Positions 42,739-51,406 are shown, numbered from the stretch's first letter. The stretch: 64,000 nucleotides of DNA from Chitinophaga hostae (GCF_018224885.1 NZ_JAGTXB010000001.1:124001-188000); one strand, 5' to 3'. The notes: generated by a model not told the origin, from the letters alone. A program made the numbers and translations.

Positions 42739-43488
42739 CTAAGGTATGCACAGTTTTGCCAATGCAGTGCTGTCTCCCTTAAATACATTAAAATCCACGG
42801 TAGTGCGAATGCCATTTACCCTGCCTATATCACTGTGCTGCCAGAATAACCAGGCCCTGTCGGAGCGGGGCTTTTCCTTCTGGTAGTAGTGTGCAATCCA
42901 TAAAGGATACCGGTCAAATTCGCTGCCAAGATAGGTTTCATAAAAATGGATATTGGTATAGATGATAGGCTTTACCTTGTATACTTTCTCCATTTCCTCC
43001 AGCCAGATCTTTGCCGTACTGCGGATCACAGCCGCGGGCTGGTTATTGCTGGTTTCAATGTCCAGCACCGGGGGCAGGTCGCCCGATTGCAGATCCGCCA
43101 CATTATGAAAGTTAATCGCCTGCTTTAAAGGATCCCGGGTAGCATAAAAGAAATGGTAAGCGCCCCTGACCAACCCTGCTTTACCGGCCCGGTCCCAGTT
43201 TTGTTTAAAAGCCGCATCCTGCCGGGTAATCCCTTCCGTAGCCTTTATAAAGGCAAAGGATATACGAATATTATCTACCTGCATTTGCTGTACCGCCTGC
43301 CAGTTAATATCCTTCTGAAATTTAGAGACATCTATGCCGTGGATCTTATAGTTCACCGGCATATCTATCCCAAACTCCTCATATCTTACAAAGGTAATAC
43401 GGCCCTCTCGCCCACGCCACCATAAATATGCCACTACGGCCACTATCGCTAATATGACTACTAATAATCTGATCCGGATGCTTTTCAC
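42739..43488 (-). CDS. Glycoside hydrolase family 25 lysozyme
   Basis: A 249-residue muramidase of GH25, which cleaves the MurNAc-GlcNAc bond of peptidoglycan. It has an N-terminal membrane anchor or uncleaved signal (residues 5-24). GH25 landmarks are all present: HGIDVSKFQKDINW, FAFIKATEG, GAYHFFYATRD, PPVLDIET (catalytic Asp and Glu) and IYTNIHFYE. The C terminus with LFWQHSDIGRVNGI is typical. It is probably a cell-wall remodelling enzyme and not phage derived, as no phage genes are close. Confidence 0.92.
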   Translation of the reverse strand: MKSIRIRLLVVILAIVAVVAYLWWRGREGRITFVRYEEFGIDMPVNYKIHGIDVSKFQKDINWQAVQQMQVDNIRISFAFIKATEGITRQDAAFKQNWDRAGKAGLVRGAYHFFYATRDPLKQAINFHNVADLQSGDLPPVLDIETSNNQPAAVIRSTAKIWLEEMEKVYKVKPIIYTNIHFYETYLGSEFDRYPLWIAHYYQKEKPRSDRAWLFWQHSDIGRVNGIRTTVDFNVFKGDSTALAKLCIP

Positions 43489-43620
43489 TTTTGCTTCAGT
43501 TAGTTGCAGGGTAATTGGGTAAGGGTACTGTAATAAATACCGACAGTCCTATTTTTTACAGCAAGTATAGGCTATAATTTGTTTAAAGAAGCTACTTTTA
43601 CAATGGTCAAGTGAATTTTT

Positions 43621-44646
43621 ATGCCGGATTTTAACCTGAAAGATACTATTAACCTGCTCTCCAAATTTACGCTGCGTCGCGGTATTAACGCCGGCAAAGT
43701 GTTGGGAAGCTATTTTATGAGCAAGTGGACTAACAAGCCCGTTCAATGGGGATATCCCATATCCATCTCTTTTGAACCCACCACTTCCTGTAACCTGCGT
43801 TGCCCTGAGTGCCCCAGCGGACTCCGGGCCTTTACCCGCCCTACAGGTATGTTGGAACAGGATTTTTTCAGGAAAACCATCGATGAAATCTCCAAAGAGC
43901 TGCTGTACCTGATCTTTTATTTTCAGGGAGAACCTTACCTGAACACAGGATTCCTGGATATGGTAAAATATGCGTCCTCCAAAGGTATTTATACCGCTAC
44001 CTCTACCAATGCCCACTACCTGACAGATGCCAATGCGAAAAAGACCGTGGAAAGTGGCTTAGACAGGTTGATCATCTCTATTGACGGTACTACCCAGGAC
44101 GTATATACGCAGTACCGCGTAGGTGGTCATCTCGACAAGGTAATACAGGGCGCCAAAAACATTGTGAAATGGAAAAAGGAACTGAATTCATCCAAGCCAT
44201 TCGTGTTCTTCCAGTTCCTTGTGGTAAAGCCCAACGAACACCAGATAGAAGATATTAAAAGGCTGGCCAAAGAAATAGGCGTAGACCAGGTGCGGTTTAA
44301 GACCGCGCAGGTATATGATTACGAGGAAGGCAACCGCTTAATTCCCACCATCGATAAATACTCCCGCTATCACCGCAAGGAAGATGGTACCTATGCTATT
44401 AAAAACAAGCTGGGCAATCATTGCTGGCGGCTATGGCACTCGCCGGTGGTGACCTGGGACGGGCTCGTAGTACCCTGCTGCTTTGATAAAGATGCACAAC
44501 ATCGCCTCGGTGACCTTAAAAAGGAATCTTTCAAAGCCCTGTGGCATAATAAAGAATATATCCGTTTCCGTAGTCAGATCCTCGAAACCCGCAAAAACAT
44601 AGATATCTGCGCCAATTGCAGCGAAGGCACCAAAGTTTGGGGCTAA
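43621..44646 (+). CDS. Radical SAM protein with SPASM domain
   Basis: A 341-residue radical SAM enzyme. The 4Fe-4S motif CNLRCPEC uses Cys57, Cys61 and Cys64, and the SAM-binding region follows (FYFQGEPYLN). A C-terminal SPASM-type Cys cluster is present (VPCCFDKDAQHRLGD, then CANCSEG), so it carries an auxiliary iron-sulfur cluster. Such proteins often modify peptides or carbohydrates; no precursor peptide is seen next to it. The gap to the BlaI gene is 111 bp with operators. Confidence 0.88.
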   Translation: MPDFNLKDTINLLSKFTLRRGINAGKVLGSYFMSKWTNKPVQWGYPISISFEPTTSCNLRCPECPSGLRAFTRPTGMLEQDFFRKTIDEISKELLYLIFYFQGEPYLNTGFLDMVKYASSKGIYTATSTNAHYLTDANAKKTVESGLDRLIISIDGTTQDVYTQYRVGGHLDKVIQGAKNIVKWKKELNSSKPFVFFQFLVVKPNEHQIEDIKRLAKEIGVDQVRFKTAQVYDYEEGNRLIPTIDKYSRYHRKEDGTYAIKNKLGNHCWRLWHSPVVTWDGLVVPCCFDKDAQHRLGDLKKESFKALWHNKEYIRFRSQILETRKNIDICANCSEGTKVWG

Positions 44647-44689
44647 AACCTGTTGCAAAAAGTTTTTTCTGATTGACAATCAATGTATT

Positions 44690-44743
44690 ACTACGTTTAT
44701 AGTTTAATTACTACAAAAATAGTTTTTAAACTACTAAAATAGT
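44690..44743. promoter_or_regulatory. Three phased BlaI-like operators
   Basis: Three sites match ACTAC-N4-ATAGT: 44690-44703, 44710-44723 and 44730-44743, spaced exactly 20 bp apart, about two helical turns. The last ends 14 bp before the BlaI-like start codon. BlaI/MecI repressors bind such dyads as dimers. Same-face spacing suggests cooperative binding. Confidence 0.8.
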
Positions 44744-44757
44744 ATTAGCTTGGTGGT

Positions 44758-45120
44758 ATGAAAAAACTATCCCGAAAAGAAGAAGAATTGATGCAGGTAA
44801 TATGGGACCTGGATAAGGCTTTTGTAAAAGATGCTATAGAACACCTTCCGGATCCCAAGCCTCATTACAACACCATCGCCACGCTCATGAAGCGCCTGGA
44901 AGAAAAAGGGTATCTCGCCCACCATGAGTATGGCGGCTCCTACGAGTATTACCCCATAGTAGGTAAAGAAAACTATAAGGATACATTTATGAAAAAGGTG
45001 CTCAATACCTTTTTTGATAACTCCTATCTCAATATGCTGGCTTATTTCGCGAAAGAAGAAAAAATAGACGCCGAGCAAATGAAGGAGCTTGTAAAGATGA
45101 TTGAGAAAGATAAAAAATAA
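44758..45120 (+). CDS. BlaI/MecI/CopY family repressor
   Basis: A 120-residue winged-helix repressor: KLSRKEEELMQVIWDL, then HYNTIATLMKRLEEKGYL (recognition helix) and the wing SYEYYPIVGKENYK. The C-terminal helices form the dimer and hold the cleavage region. It should repress its own operon through the three operators just upstream. The M56 sensor gene is 5 bp downstream, so the pair is a BlaI/BlaR1-like module. No beta-lactamase gene is adjacent, so the regulated function is unknown. Confidence 0.95.
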   Translation: MKKLSRKEEELMQVIWDLDKAFVKDAIEHLPDPKPHYNTIATLMKRLEEKGYLAHHEYGGSYEYYPIVGKENYKDTFMKKVLNTFFDNSYLNMLAYFAKEEKIDAEQMKELVKMIEKDKK

Positions 45121-45125
45121 CGTGT

Positions 45126-46769
45126 ATGCCTACCCTGTTTTTATACGTCCTGCAATCATCAGGAACCATGGCGCTCTTCTACCTGCTGTATATCATATGC
45201 TTTAAGAAGGAAACTTTTTACAGGTATAACCGCATACTGTTGCTCAGCGCCTTTGTATTTTCGGCTCTCCTCCCGCTATTACCCGTTCCAGCCTTACAGT
45301 GGCTGCAAACATCTTCCCCCGAAAACACACAGCAGCTGGTATATATAAGTGATAACGGTCACGCAGCAACGCAAACCGCCGGAGCTACGACTACACAGCA
45401 TTGGTGGAATCCTTTATCCGCATATGCAGTTCCCGCTTTGATAACGCTCTATATGGGTGTGGCAGTAGTATTGCTCCTGGTACATGCTGTGCAGTTGCTG
45501 AAAGTAAACCGGCTGATCGGCAAAGGCAATGTTTATGTAAAACATAATATCCGGTATGTACAACTGCCGGGGCTTACCGCCCCTTTTTCCTTTTCGCGCA
45601 ACATCTTTTTTGATCCTAACGCTTACGAGCCTACGGAATTACAGCACATTCTGAAGCATGAAGAAGCGCATGTAAGACAATGGCACTCTGCCGACGTACT
45701 GCTGTCGTCCATTTATTGTTGTATGTGCTGGATAAATCCATTTGCATGGCTGTGTAAAAAAGCGCTGCAACTCAACCTGGAATTCCTGGCAGATGAAGCA
45801 GCCATACAGGTTTCCAATGCCCCTGTGGCATACCAGTACAGCTTACTCAAAATAAGCAGCACCTCCCGGCCGGCAGCCATGGTGAACCACTTTAGCACGT
45901 CATTTATTAAAAATAGAATACGCATGATGAACAAAACCCAATCACCCCGTTTACGTACCTGGCGGTACCTGTTGCTGCTGCCGGTACTCGCCCTGGCTAC
46001 CGGCCTTTTATCCGCTACCACCGGTAATGTAGTTATGGACTCTGGCGCCGATAAGTACCTTGTTACTGAAAATGGCGTCATTCATGGCATGGTAACCCGC
46101 CTGAGCACCGATCAGGACCTGGCCGACATGAAAGCTGCGTTGGCGGTGAAGGATATTCACCTCTCCATCCCTGTATTGAAACGCAATGCCGCCGGAGAAA
46201 TTATCAATATCCAATTTGAAGCAAAAGACAAGCGTAGCAGTGTGACCGAGACTTTAGACGAAGGCCCTATCTCTCCTTTCTTTTTTTATTTTGGAAAAAC
46301 CGAAAGCGGAATCGGAGAAATGCCTTTTAAACACACGCCTCAAAGCCTGTTAAACAGGGCCATTGCGGAGAGTAATGGGAAAACAAAAGGAATCACCACT
46401 GATTCTACTTTCCTCAATCGTTTTGCAGGTGGAAAAGAAGGTTATGCAAAATTTCTGGCGAGGAATATCCGTTACCCACGCCATTGCCAGGAAAATAACA
46501 TTGTAGGCAATGTAACGGCGCAATACCAGATTTTGCCCAGTGGGGAAGTAACAAATGCAGAAGTATTGCTGTCTCCTGATAAAGTGATGGGAGATGAAGT
46601 GGTACGGATAATAAAAATGCTTCCTGCTTTCAAGGCAGATGCTACCGGTAAAACAGTTACCGCTTCGCTGAATATAACATTTCAGTTGGAAGTAGCCGGG
46701 AAAACACTGAAAGGCCCTGACACTGATAGAGACGGTACTGTAATGGTTATCGGATACGGTAAGCAGTAA
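45126..46769 (+). CDS. M56 family (BlaR1-like) peptidase with TonB-like C terminus
   Basis: A 547-residue membrane protein. Membrane helices lie at about 5-25, 35-55, 98-120 and 280-300. The zinc peptidase motif HEEAH (His178, Glu179, His182) sits in the cytoplasmic loop. The extracytoplasmic part ends in a TonB C-terminal-like domain (NIVGNVTAQYQILPSGEVTNAEV). The last residues, VMVIGYGKQ, resemble the VVVGYGTQ box of SusC proteins. It is the probable sensor that inactivates the BlaI-like repressor encoded 5 bp upstream. Confidence 0.9.
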   Translation: MPTLFLYVLQSSGTMALFYLLYIICFKKETFYRYNRILLLSAFVFSALLPLLPVPALQWLQTSSPENTQQLVYISDNGHAATQTAGATTTQHWWNPLSAYAVPALITLYMGVAVVLLLVHAVQLLKVNRLIGKGNVYVKHNIRYVQLPGLTAPFSFSRNIFFDPNAYEPTELQHILKHEEAHVRQWHSADVLLSSIYCCMCWINPFAWLCKKALQLNLEFLADEAAIQVSNAPVAYQYSLLKISSTSRPAAMVNHFSTSFIKNRIRMMNKTQSPRLRTWRYLLLLPVLALATGLLSATTGNVVMDSGADKYLVTENGVIHGMVTRLSTDQDLADMKAALAVKDIHLSIPVLKRNAAGEIINIQFEAKDKRSSVTETLDEGPISPFFFYFGKTESGIGEMPFKHTPQSLLNRAIAESNGKTKGITTDSTFLNRFAGGKEGYAKFLARNIRYPRHCQENNIVGNVTAQYQILPSGEVTNAEVLLSPDKVMGDEVVRIIKMLPAFKADATGKTVTASLNITFQLEVAGKTLKGPDTDRDGTVMVIGYGKQ

Positions 46770-46772
46770 CCT

Positions 46773-47120
46773 CTATTCCGCCACAGGTTCTTTCTTCTTC
46801 TTCCGGCTTTTAGTCACCTTATTAAAAAGGTTGATCCCTAGCTGAACGCCAATAAATTCAAGCGCTGTCATTAATGCCCCGGTAGCGAAATTCTTAAATT
46901 TACCACTGCCCCACGCCATCTTAGCCACATTCAGGGCTACGTTCAAGGCACCGCTATGCTTTGCGCTACCGGGGATAACAGCATTCAGGGCCATCTTTTT
47001 ATAGTTGTCCCTGAAATAGTCTACCCTGTTGCCCATTTCATTTTCCAGCTGTCTGGACCGCATTTTTAAACGGGCAATTTCCAGCTCCAGTGCTTCGAAG
47101 CTGTCTATTTTCTTACGCAT
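46773..47120 (-). CDS. Basic hypothetical protein of the YtxH-holin trio
   Basis: A 115-residue protein. A coiled-coil helix (ALELEIARLKMRSRQLENEM) opens it, followed by a weakly hydrophobic middle (ALNVALNVAKMAWGSG, then FATGALMTALEFIGVQLGI) and a basic tail KVTKSRKKKK. It lies 20 bp after the holin-X gene and the YtxH gene, a small operon common in Bacteroidota. Role unknown; probably membrane associated. The converging M56 gene ends 3 bp away. Confidence 0.7.
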   Translation of the reverse strand: MRKKIDSFEALELEIARLKMRSRQLENEMGNRVDYFRDNYKKMALNAVIPGSAKHSGALNVALNVAKMAWGSGKFKNFATGALMTALEFIGVQLGINLFNKVTKSRKKKKEPVAE

Positions 47121-47140
47121 GTGTAAATGTTTAGCATTGA

Positions 47141-47602
47141 TTATCCTCTTGCGGTGTTTTCAGTTGCTTCTTCATCGGGAACATACCCCGGATCTGCCGG
47201 TTTTTCCCTTTCGCGTTGATTATGAATATGGTTGGATTGTTCGTCATGGTCGGTTATTTCGTCCACCAGCTCTGTTATCAGCAGTTTTGCCAGCGGGCGT
47301 TGAATCAGTTGTTTACGGAACAACAGGATAATCACAAATAACACCACAAATAAACCAGCAGCACAGCCAAACCCAATAGTAAAACTACCGGTCATTTCAC
47401 CGATCCAAAAGCCCACTACCATGCCCAGGAACACAATCACAAAAAAGAACAGCAGGAAAGCCATCGTAAGCGAGAAGAAGAGTCCCAAAGCTTTCGATAA
47501 TTTTCCTGCTGCCTGGAGCTTAATCAGGTCCAGTCTGGTTTCCAGGTATTCCCTGGCTACTTTTCCCGTTTGGTTAAAGTAGTTGCCGAAATTATCTTCC
47601 AT
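47141..47602 (-). CDS. Holin-X-like (phage holin family 3_6) membrane protein
   Basis: A 153-residue protein, ATG at 47602 (MEDNFGNYFNQTG) chosen over 47620 because the family begins there. A soluble helix (AREYLETRLDLIKLQAAGKLSKALG) precedes two membrane helices (about 45-70 and 78-100) and an acidic/basic tail. This is the Actinobacterial holin-X family, widespread in Bacteroidota beside YtxH genes. It is an envelope protein and not a phage lysis gene. Confidence 0.8.
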   Translation of the reverse strand: MEDNFGNYFNQTGKVAREYLETRLDLIKLQAAGKLSKALGLFFSLTMAFLLFFFVIVFLGMVVGFWIGEMTGSFTIGFGCAAGLFVVLFVIILLFRKQLIQRPLAKLLITELVDEITDHDEQSNHIHNQREREKPADPGYVPDEEATENTARG

Positions 47603-47627
47603 GCAAATATTTTTATTCAAATGGGGT

Positions 47628-47822
47628 TTACGCCAATTCGTTCTCTAACTCATCCTGGAATTGGTCTTTTTTCTTTCTCCATTTTTCTTTCAGCTTGTCG
47701 GATTGATCTCTGAGCTTTTCAACCAGTTCATCTTTTTTGTCTGAATTCAGGAAGTAACCTACTGCTACGCCAACGGCTGCACCTACAATAAATGAAACCA
47801 CGGCTTTTGAACTTGTACTCAT
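47628..47822 (-). CDS. YtxH-domain protein
   Basis: A 64-residue protein with one membrane helix (about residues 6-24, VVSFIVGAAVGVAVGYFL) and a Lys/Glu-rich amphipathic tail. This is the YtxH/GvpP-like family. First gene of the three-gene operon with the holin-X and basic proteins, 25 bp apart. Confidence 0.8.
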   Translation of the reverse strand: MSTSSKAVVSFIVGAAVGVAVGYFLNSDKKDELVEKLRDQSDKLKEKWRKKKDQFQDELENELA

Positions 47823-48004
47823 AACTAAGGTTTTAAAGATGTTATAAATTAGGTTTTCTTTTTTTGTACCAGAGGTTCAACAAACACCATTCCATAAATG
47901 GGCGTTATTTAAAACTAAAATGTTAAACCTCCGTTTCTAAGAACAAGTGCTGTGCAATTTTGTTTACTGTTCACAGCAACATCATAACAGCATCCGGTCT
48001 GCTT

Positions 48005-48036
48005 TTTGACATACCGGATAATTTCACGATATTTTG
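48005..48036 (+). promoter_or_regulatory. Promoter of the AI-2E-family gene, start codon next to the transcript start
   Basis: TTTG (48005-48008), a 21-base gap, then TATTTTG (48030-48036), one base short of TAnnTTTG. The ATG begins 5 bases after the last G, the same spacing as at the MFS gene. Confidence 0.55.
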
Positions 48037-48040
48037 TACT

Positions 48041-49096
48041 ATGAGCTATCTTGATAACGACCGTCTTAAACAAATTGGATTCCTCCTCCTGATCCTTTTC
48101 CTGGCCGTGCTCCTTTTTATGGAGATGTTTACGTTTTTCCCCGGCTTTCTTGGCGCGGTAACCCTCTACGTAATTTGCCGGAAATGGATGTTCCACCTTA
48201 CAGAACAGCGAAAATGGAACCAACGTCTTGCAGCCTCCGTGCTGATGGTGCTCTCTTTTCTCGTTATCCTGCTGCCTGTAGGAATGCTTATTAACATGCT
48301 CACGGCCAAAGTGGCCTATGCTGCCAATCACTCCACTGAGCTGATCAATAGCCTGAAACAAACCAATGCCCGGCTGGAAGAAAGCCTTGGGTTTGGTTTG
48401 CTTACCGCGGAGCGGCTGCAAAAGTTGCAGGAAAATATCACGGCATTCTTACCTGGCTTCCTCGGTGCTACTTTCAATACCCTTACGGCCATCGCTATCA
48501 TGTACTTTATCCTTTACTTTATGCTGGTAAACGGCCGGAAAATGGAGGAAAACCTGTATGAATACATCCCACTGAAAGATAAAAATGTGGAAAGACTGGG
48601 TAAAGAGTTCAACACTTTGGTAATTGCCAATGCGGTTGGTATCCCGCTGATTGCCATTGTGCAGGGTATCATCTCGCTAATCGGCTATTTGGTTTTTGGA
48701 ATACCCCAGCCGTTTTTCTGGTTTGTTGTTACCTGCTTTACAGCCATGCTCCCCGTGGTAGGTGCGGCCGCAGTGTATGTGCCATTAGGCGTTTATCTGC
48801 TGGCAATAGGTAATACCTGGCAAGGGGTCGCTATCCTCGTATATGGATTTGGTGTAGTAGGCACCTCCGACAATATTGCCCGTATGCTGCTGGCAAAGCG
48901 GATAGCGGATGTACATCCACTCATTACCATATTCGGTGTAATTATAGGAGTAAGCCTGTTTGGCTTCATTGGTCTCATTTTCGGACCATTACTCATTTCC
49001 ATGTTTATCCTGCTGCTCGACATATATGGAAATGAATTCGTGATAAAAAGAAGGGAACTCGCACAAAAAAAAGGGGAGCAAAATACCGCCGATTAG
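48041..49096 (+). CDS. AI-2E family transporter
   Basis: A 351-residue membrane protein of the AI-2E/TqsA family. ATG at 48041 (MSYLDNDRLKQIGFLLLILF) is chosen over the frame start at 47960, since membrane segments begin at once and the promoter lies between. About eight segments are present, with the family region VVGTSDNIARMLLAKR followed by HPLITIFGVIIGVSLFGFIGLIFGP. Family members export autoinducer-2 or act as sodium/proton antiporters. It overlaps the converging nadD stop by 4 bp. Confidence 0.88.
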   Translation: MSYLDNDRLKQIGFLLLILFLAVLLFMEMFTFFPGFLGAVTLYVICRKWMFHLTEQRKWNQRLAASVLMVLSFLVILLPVGMLINMLTAKVAYAANHSTELINSLKQTNARLEESLGFGLLTAERLQKLQENITAFLPGFLGATFNTLTAIAIMYFILYFMLVNGRKMEENLYEYIPLKDKNVERLGKEFNTLVIANAVGIPLIAIVQGIISLIGYLVFGIPQPFFWFVVTCFTAMLPVVGAAAVYVPLGVYLLAIGNTWQGVAILVYGFGVVGTSDNIARMLLAKRIADVHPLITIFGVIIGVSLFGFIGLIFGPLLISMFILLLDIYGNEFVIKRRELAQKKGEQNTAD

Positions 49097-49662
49097 CGGT
49101 AATAGTTGTTTTCTCCGATGTACCGGATCACATTGTCCGGTACCATAAATCGCACAGATTTTCCTTCTTTTATCCATTTACGTATATCTGTTGCCGAGAT
49201 ATCGAGCATAGGCGCCTCCAGGATTTCAATTGCTGCCCCAAAGGTATCCGTAATTTCATGCCCGGGCCGGCGGTATACATAAATGGGATAATTTTTTACG
49301 ATGTGTTCAAAATTTTTCCAGCGTGGTAAATTCTGAAAACTATCACTGCCCATAATAATGGCAAATTCCTGCGTTGGAAATTTTTCTCCCAGGTATGTCA
49401 GGGTGTCTACCGTATAAGAAGGTCGGGGTAAAGAAAATTCGATATTGCTGGCGCGTAACCGTACCTCATCTTTAATGGCCAGTTCCACCAGGTGGAAGCG
49501 GTCGTGCTCATTGAGCAGTGCTGACTGGGGTTTCAACGGGTTATGCGGAGAAACCACCAGCCATACTTTATCAAGATCAGTATTGTACGCAACGTAATTG
49601 GCAATGATCAAATGCCCCGTGTGTATAGGATTAAAAGACCCAAAATACAAGCCTATTCTCAT
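49093..49662 (-). CDS. nadD: Nicotinate-nucleotide adenylyltransferase NadD
   Basis: A 189-residue nucleotidyltransferase. GLYFGSFNPIHTGHLI is the ATP-binding site with the HxGH motif, and ISATDIRKWIKEGKSVRFMVP matches the second motif (ISxTxxR). It adenylates nicotinate mononucleotide in NAD synthesis. It is transcribed downstream of paaD (82 bp), possibly on the same transcript. Confidence 0.95.
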   Translation of the reverse strand: MRIGLYFGSFNPIHTGHLIIANYVAYNTDLDKVWLVVSPHNPLKPQSALLNEHDRFHLVELAIKDEVRLRASNIEFSLPRPSYTVDTLTYLGEKFPTQEFAIIMGSDSFQNLPRWKNFEHIVKNYPIYVYRRPGHEITDTFGAAIEILEAPMLDISATDIRKWIKEGKSVRFMVPDNVIRYIGENNYYR

Positions 49663-49744
49663 GTTTCGTCGTATAAATTGCCAATGGCGACATCAATAAT
49701 GCGTGTAAAAATAGGCATTTAATGCCGGAACATGTAAATAAGGC

Positions 49745-50236
49745 TTATTCCAATGGTTTGAACTGCTCAAACACCTGTCCGCATGCCTTACAAAAATGAA
49801 TCGCCCGGCAAAGTGTAGAGCCAAAGGGAGAACGTAAATAGGTTTCCTTACTGCCACAATGCGGACAGGGTATTTCCAGCATAATTTCGGCACTCACCTC
49901 TCCGGCCAGTATCTGTGGCGGGGCGATACCAAAATTTTTCAGCTTTTCTTTGGCCGCTGCCGTCATCCGGTTGCTTTGCCAATGTACTTCCTTATCCACT
50001 TCAACGCTAACGGCTATACCGAGTTCATTTTCCAGGGTTGTTTTTATATTGTTACGGATGTAGCTTACCGCAGGACAAGCCGCAAATGTGGGAATCATTT
50101 TAACATGCACCGCCCCGGCTTCCAGCTCCACCCCGGTGATCATGCCGAGGTCGATAACACTTAATACCGGGATCTCCGGATCCATCACATGTTCCAGTGA
50201 TTCATATACTTCTGCTATTGTAGTTTTGTGAGACAT
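49745..50236 (-). CDS. paaD: Phenylacetyl-CoA epoxidase subunit PaaD
   Basis: A 163-residue PaaD: an N-terminal MIP18/DUF59 domain (VYESLEHVMDPEIPVLSVIDLGMI) and a C-terminal zinc ribbon (CPHCGS and FCKACG). In E. coli, PaaD (also PaaJ) is thought to help assemble the iron centre of the epoxidase. It lies 3 bp after paaC, last of four paa genes. Confidence 0.95.
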   Translation of the reverse strand: MSHKTTIAEVYESLEHVMDPEIPVLSVIDLGMITGVELEAGAVHVKMIPTFAACPAVSYIRNNIKTTLENELGIAVSVEVDKEVHWQSNRMTAAAKEKLKNFGIAPPQILAGEVSAEIMLEIPCPHCGSKETYLRSPFGSTLCRAIHFCKACGQVFEQFKPLE

Positions 50237-50239
50237 TTT

Positions 50240-51004
50240 TTACCAGCCGGCCTCCGCATCCAGGTTAAACACTTCGCTCATTTCTTTTAACAGGGGCTGC
50301 AGGTGAATGGTATGAATTCCTTGCCGGCCGCCATAAACCGGCTTGATCGCTGTTATGGCCGGTAAGTTCAGCGAGGCTTTTACCAATACCGGGTAAATCC
50401 GGTCCAGCCAACGACGATACAGCTCCGCTTCGCCAGGATAGACTTTATCTTCAATCAGCGCGGCCTCATGCTCCGGGGATGCTTCAAAAAGCCCTGCAGC
50501 CAGCGCAATGGTATCGTTCAGCGCCTGTTGCATACGCCCATAGCTTTCTTCCCCCGCCTTACTGAGTTGCATTACCCAGGCATTTGCATGCAGCGTATGA
50601 TATTTCAATTCTCCTTTTACTTTTTTACTAAGCAGCCGGAGAGACTCAAAACTGCTCTCCTGCATACTTTCATACCGGATCGTTTCCGCCTGGTCAAATA
50701 GAAAATGACGCATCAGGCTGAAATCGTACGTACCATTGGGCATTTCCACCAGGTGGGCCGATCTGTACTCCTTTTCCGGCCGCAGAAAAGCAAACCTGTC
50801 GGGGTCTTCTCCCCCAAGATCCTCATGTAGTATCCGGTACAAAGCCCATGCATGGCCAATTTTATCCTGCGCCATGGAAGAAAAAGCAATGTCTTCCTCC
50901 ATCACAGGTCCTAATCCTGTCCACTCAGAATTCCGATGTCCCTGTATTAGTTCATCATCGGCCATTTTTATGATCAGATCCTTTATAGCTGCTTGATTAA
51001 TCAT
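50240..51004 (-). CDS. paaC: Phenylacetyl-CoA epoxidase subunit PaaC
   Basis: A 254-residue ferritin-like structural subunit of the 1,2-phenylacetyl-CoA epoxidase. It pairs with PaaA and has lost the iron ligands. Matching segments include ADDELIQGHRNSEWTGLGPVMEED and MAQDKIGHAWALYRIL. It overlaps the end of paaB by 4 bp (ATGA-type coupling), so the two are translated together. Confidence 0.95.
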   Translation of the reverse strand: MINQAAIKDLIIKMADDELIQGHRNSEWTGLGPVMEEDIAFSSMAQDKIGHAWALYRILHEDLGGEDPDRFAFLRPEKEYRSAHLVEMPNGTYDFSLMRHFLFDQAETIRYESMQESSFESLRLLSKKVKGELKYHTLHANAWVMQLSKAGEESYGRMQQALNDTIALAAGLFEASPEHEAALIEDKVYPGEAELYRRWLDRIYPVLVKASLNLPAITAIKPVYGGRQGIHTIHLQPLLKEMSEVFNLDAEAGW

Positions 51005-51369
51005 TTGGATTGTTTGAATTTATTGATCTTCTCCATCACTTTAAAACCGCTGGCATCGCGGTAGGTTTTCTCCAGGTTGTTGGCAAACATATCTTCATCT
51101 TCTACATCAAAAGCCAGTATATCTGCACTTTTTACCACCCAGAGATTAACGCATTTTTTGCGGCGGGCAAACTGTTCCTTTGCGAATACGAGCGCCAGTT
51201 GCGGGTCAGGGGCATGCACACATCCAACATGCTCGTGATGCGCCCCCCTTTTTTCCTGGTGAAAAACTTCGTAGATATTCCAGTTCTCTCCTTCCTCCAC
51301 TTTCACTACTTCTCCCGCCTCGCCTAGTTTCAGCCTGTTTACGCGGGGATCTAAAGAATCGTTCGACAT
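51001..51369 (-). CDS. paaB: Phenylacetyl-CoA epoxidase subunit PaaB
   Basis: A 122-residue PaaB: WNIYEVFHQEKRGAHHEHVGCVHAPDPQLALVFAKEQFARRK is typical, and the protein is longer at the N terminus than the E. coli one by about 20 residues. PaaB bridges PaaA-PaaC dimers. It is 37 bp after paaA and overlaps paaC. Confidence 0.95.
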   Translation of the reverse strand: MSNDSLDPRVNRLKLGEAGEVVKVEEGENWNIYEVFHQEKRGAHHEHVGCVHAPDPQLALVFAKEQFARRKKCVNLWVVKSADILAFDVEDEDMFANNLEKTYRDASGFKVMEKINKFKQSK

Positions 51370-51406
51370 GAATTATTGCGTGATTTTAAAATAGTAAACA
51401 GATGCG

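Noticed and set aside
44690..46769. Beta-lactam resistance locus, from the BlaI/BlaR1-like pair
   Set aside because: No beta-lactamase or penicillin-binding protein gene is adjacent or near the operators, and the M56 protein has a TonB-like end in place of a penicillin-sensor domain. The pair is regulatory, target unknown.
29730..47602. Prophage or lysis cassette, from two holin-family proteins (29730-30092, 47141-47602) and a GH25 lysozyme (42739-43488)
   Set aside because: The three genes lie kilobases apart in unrelated operons, with no phage structural, integrase or replication gene near. These families are normal envelope proteins in Bacteroidota.
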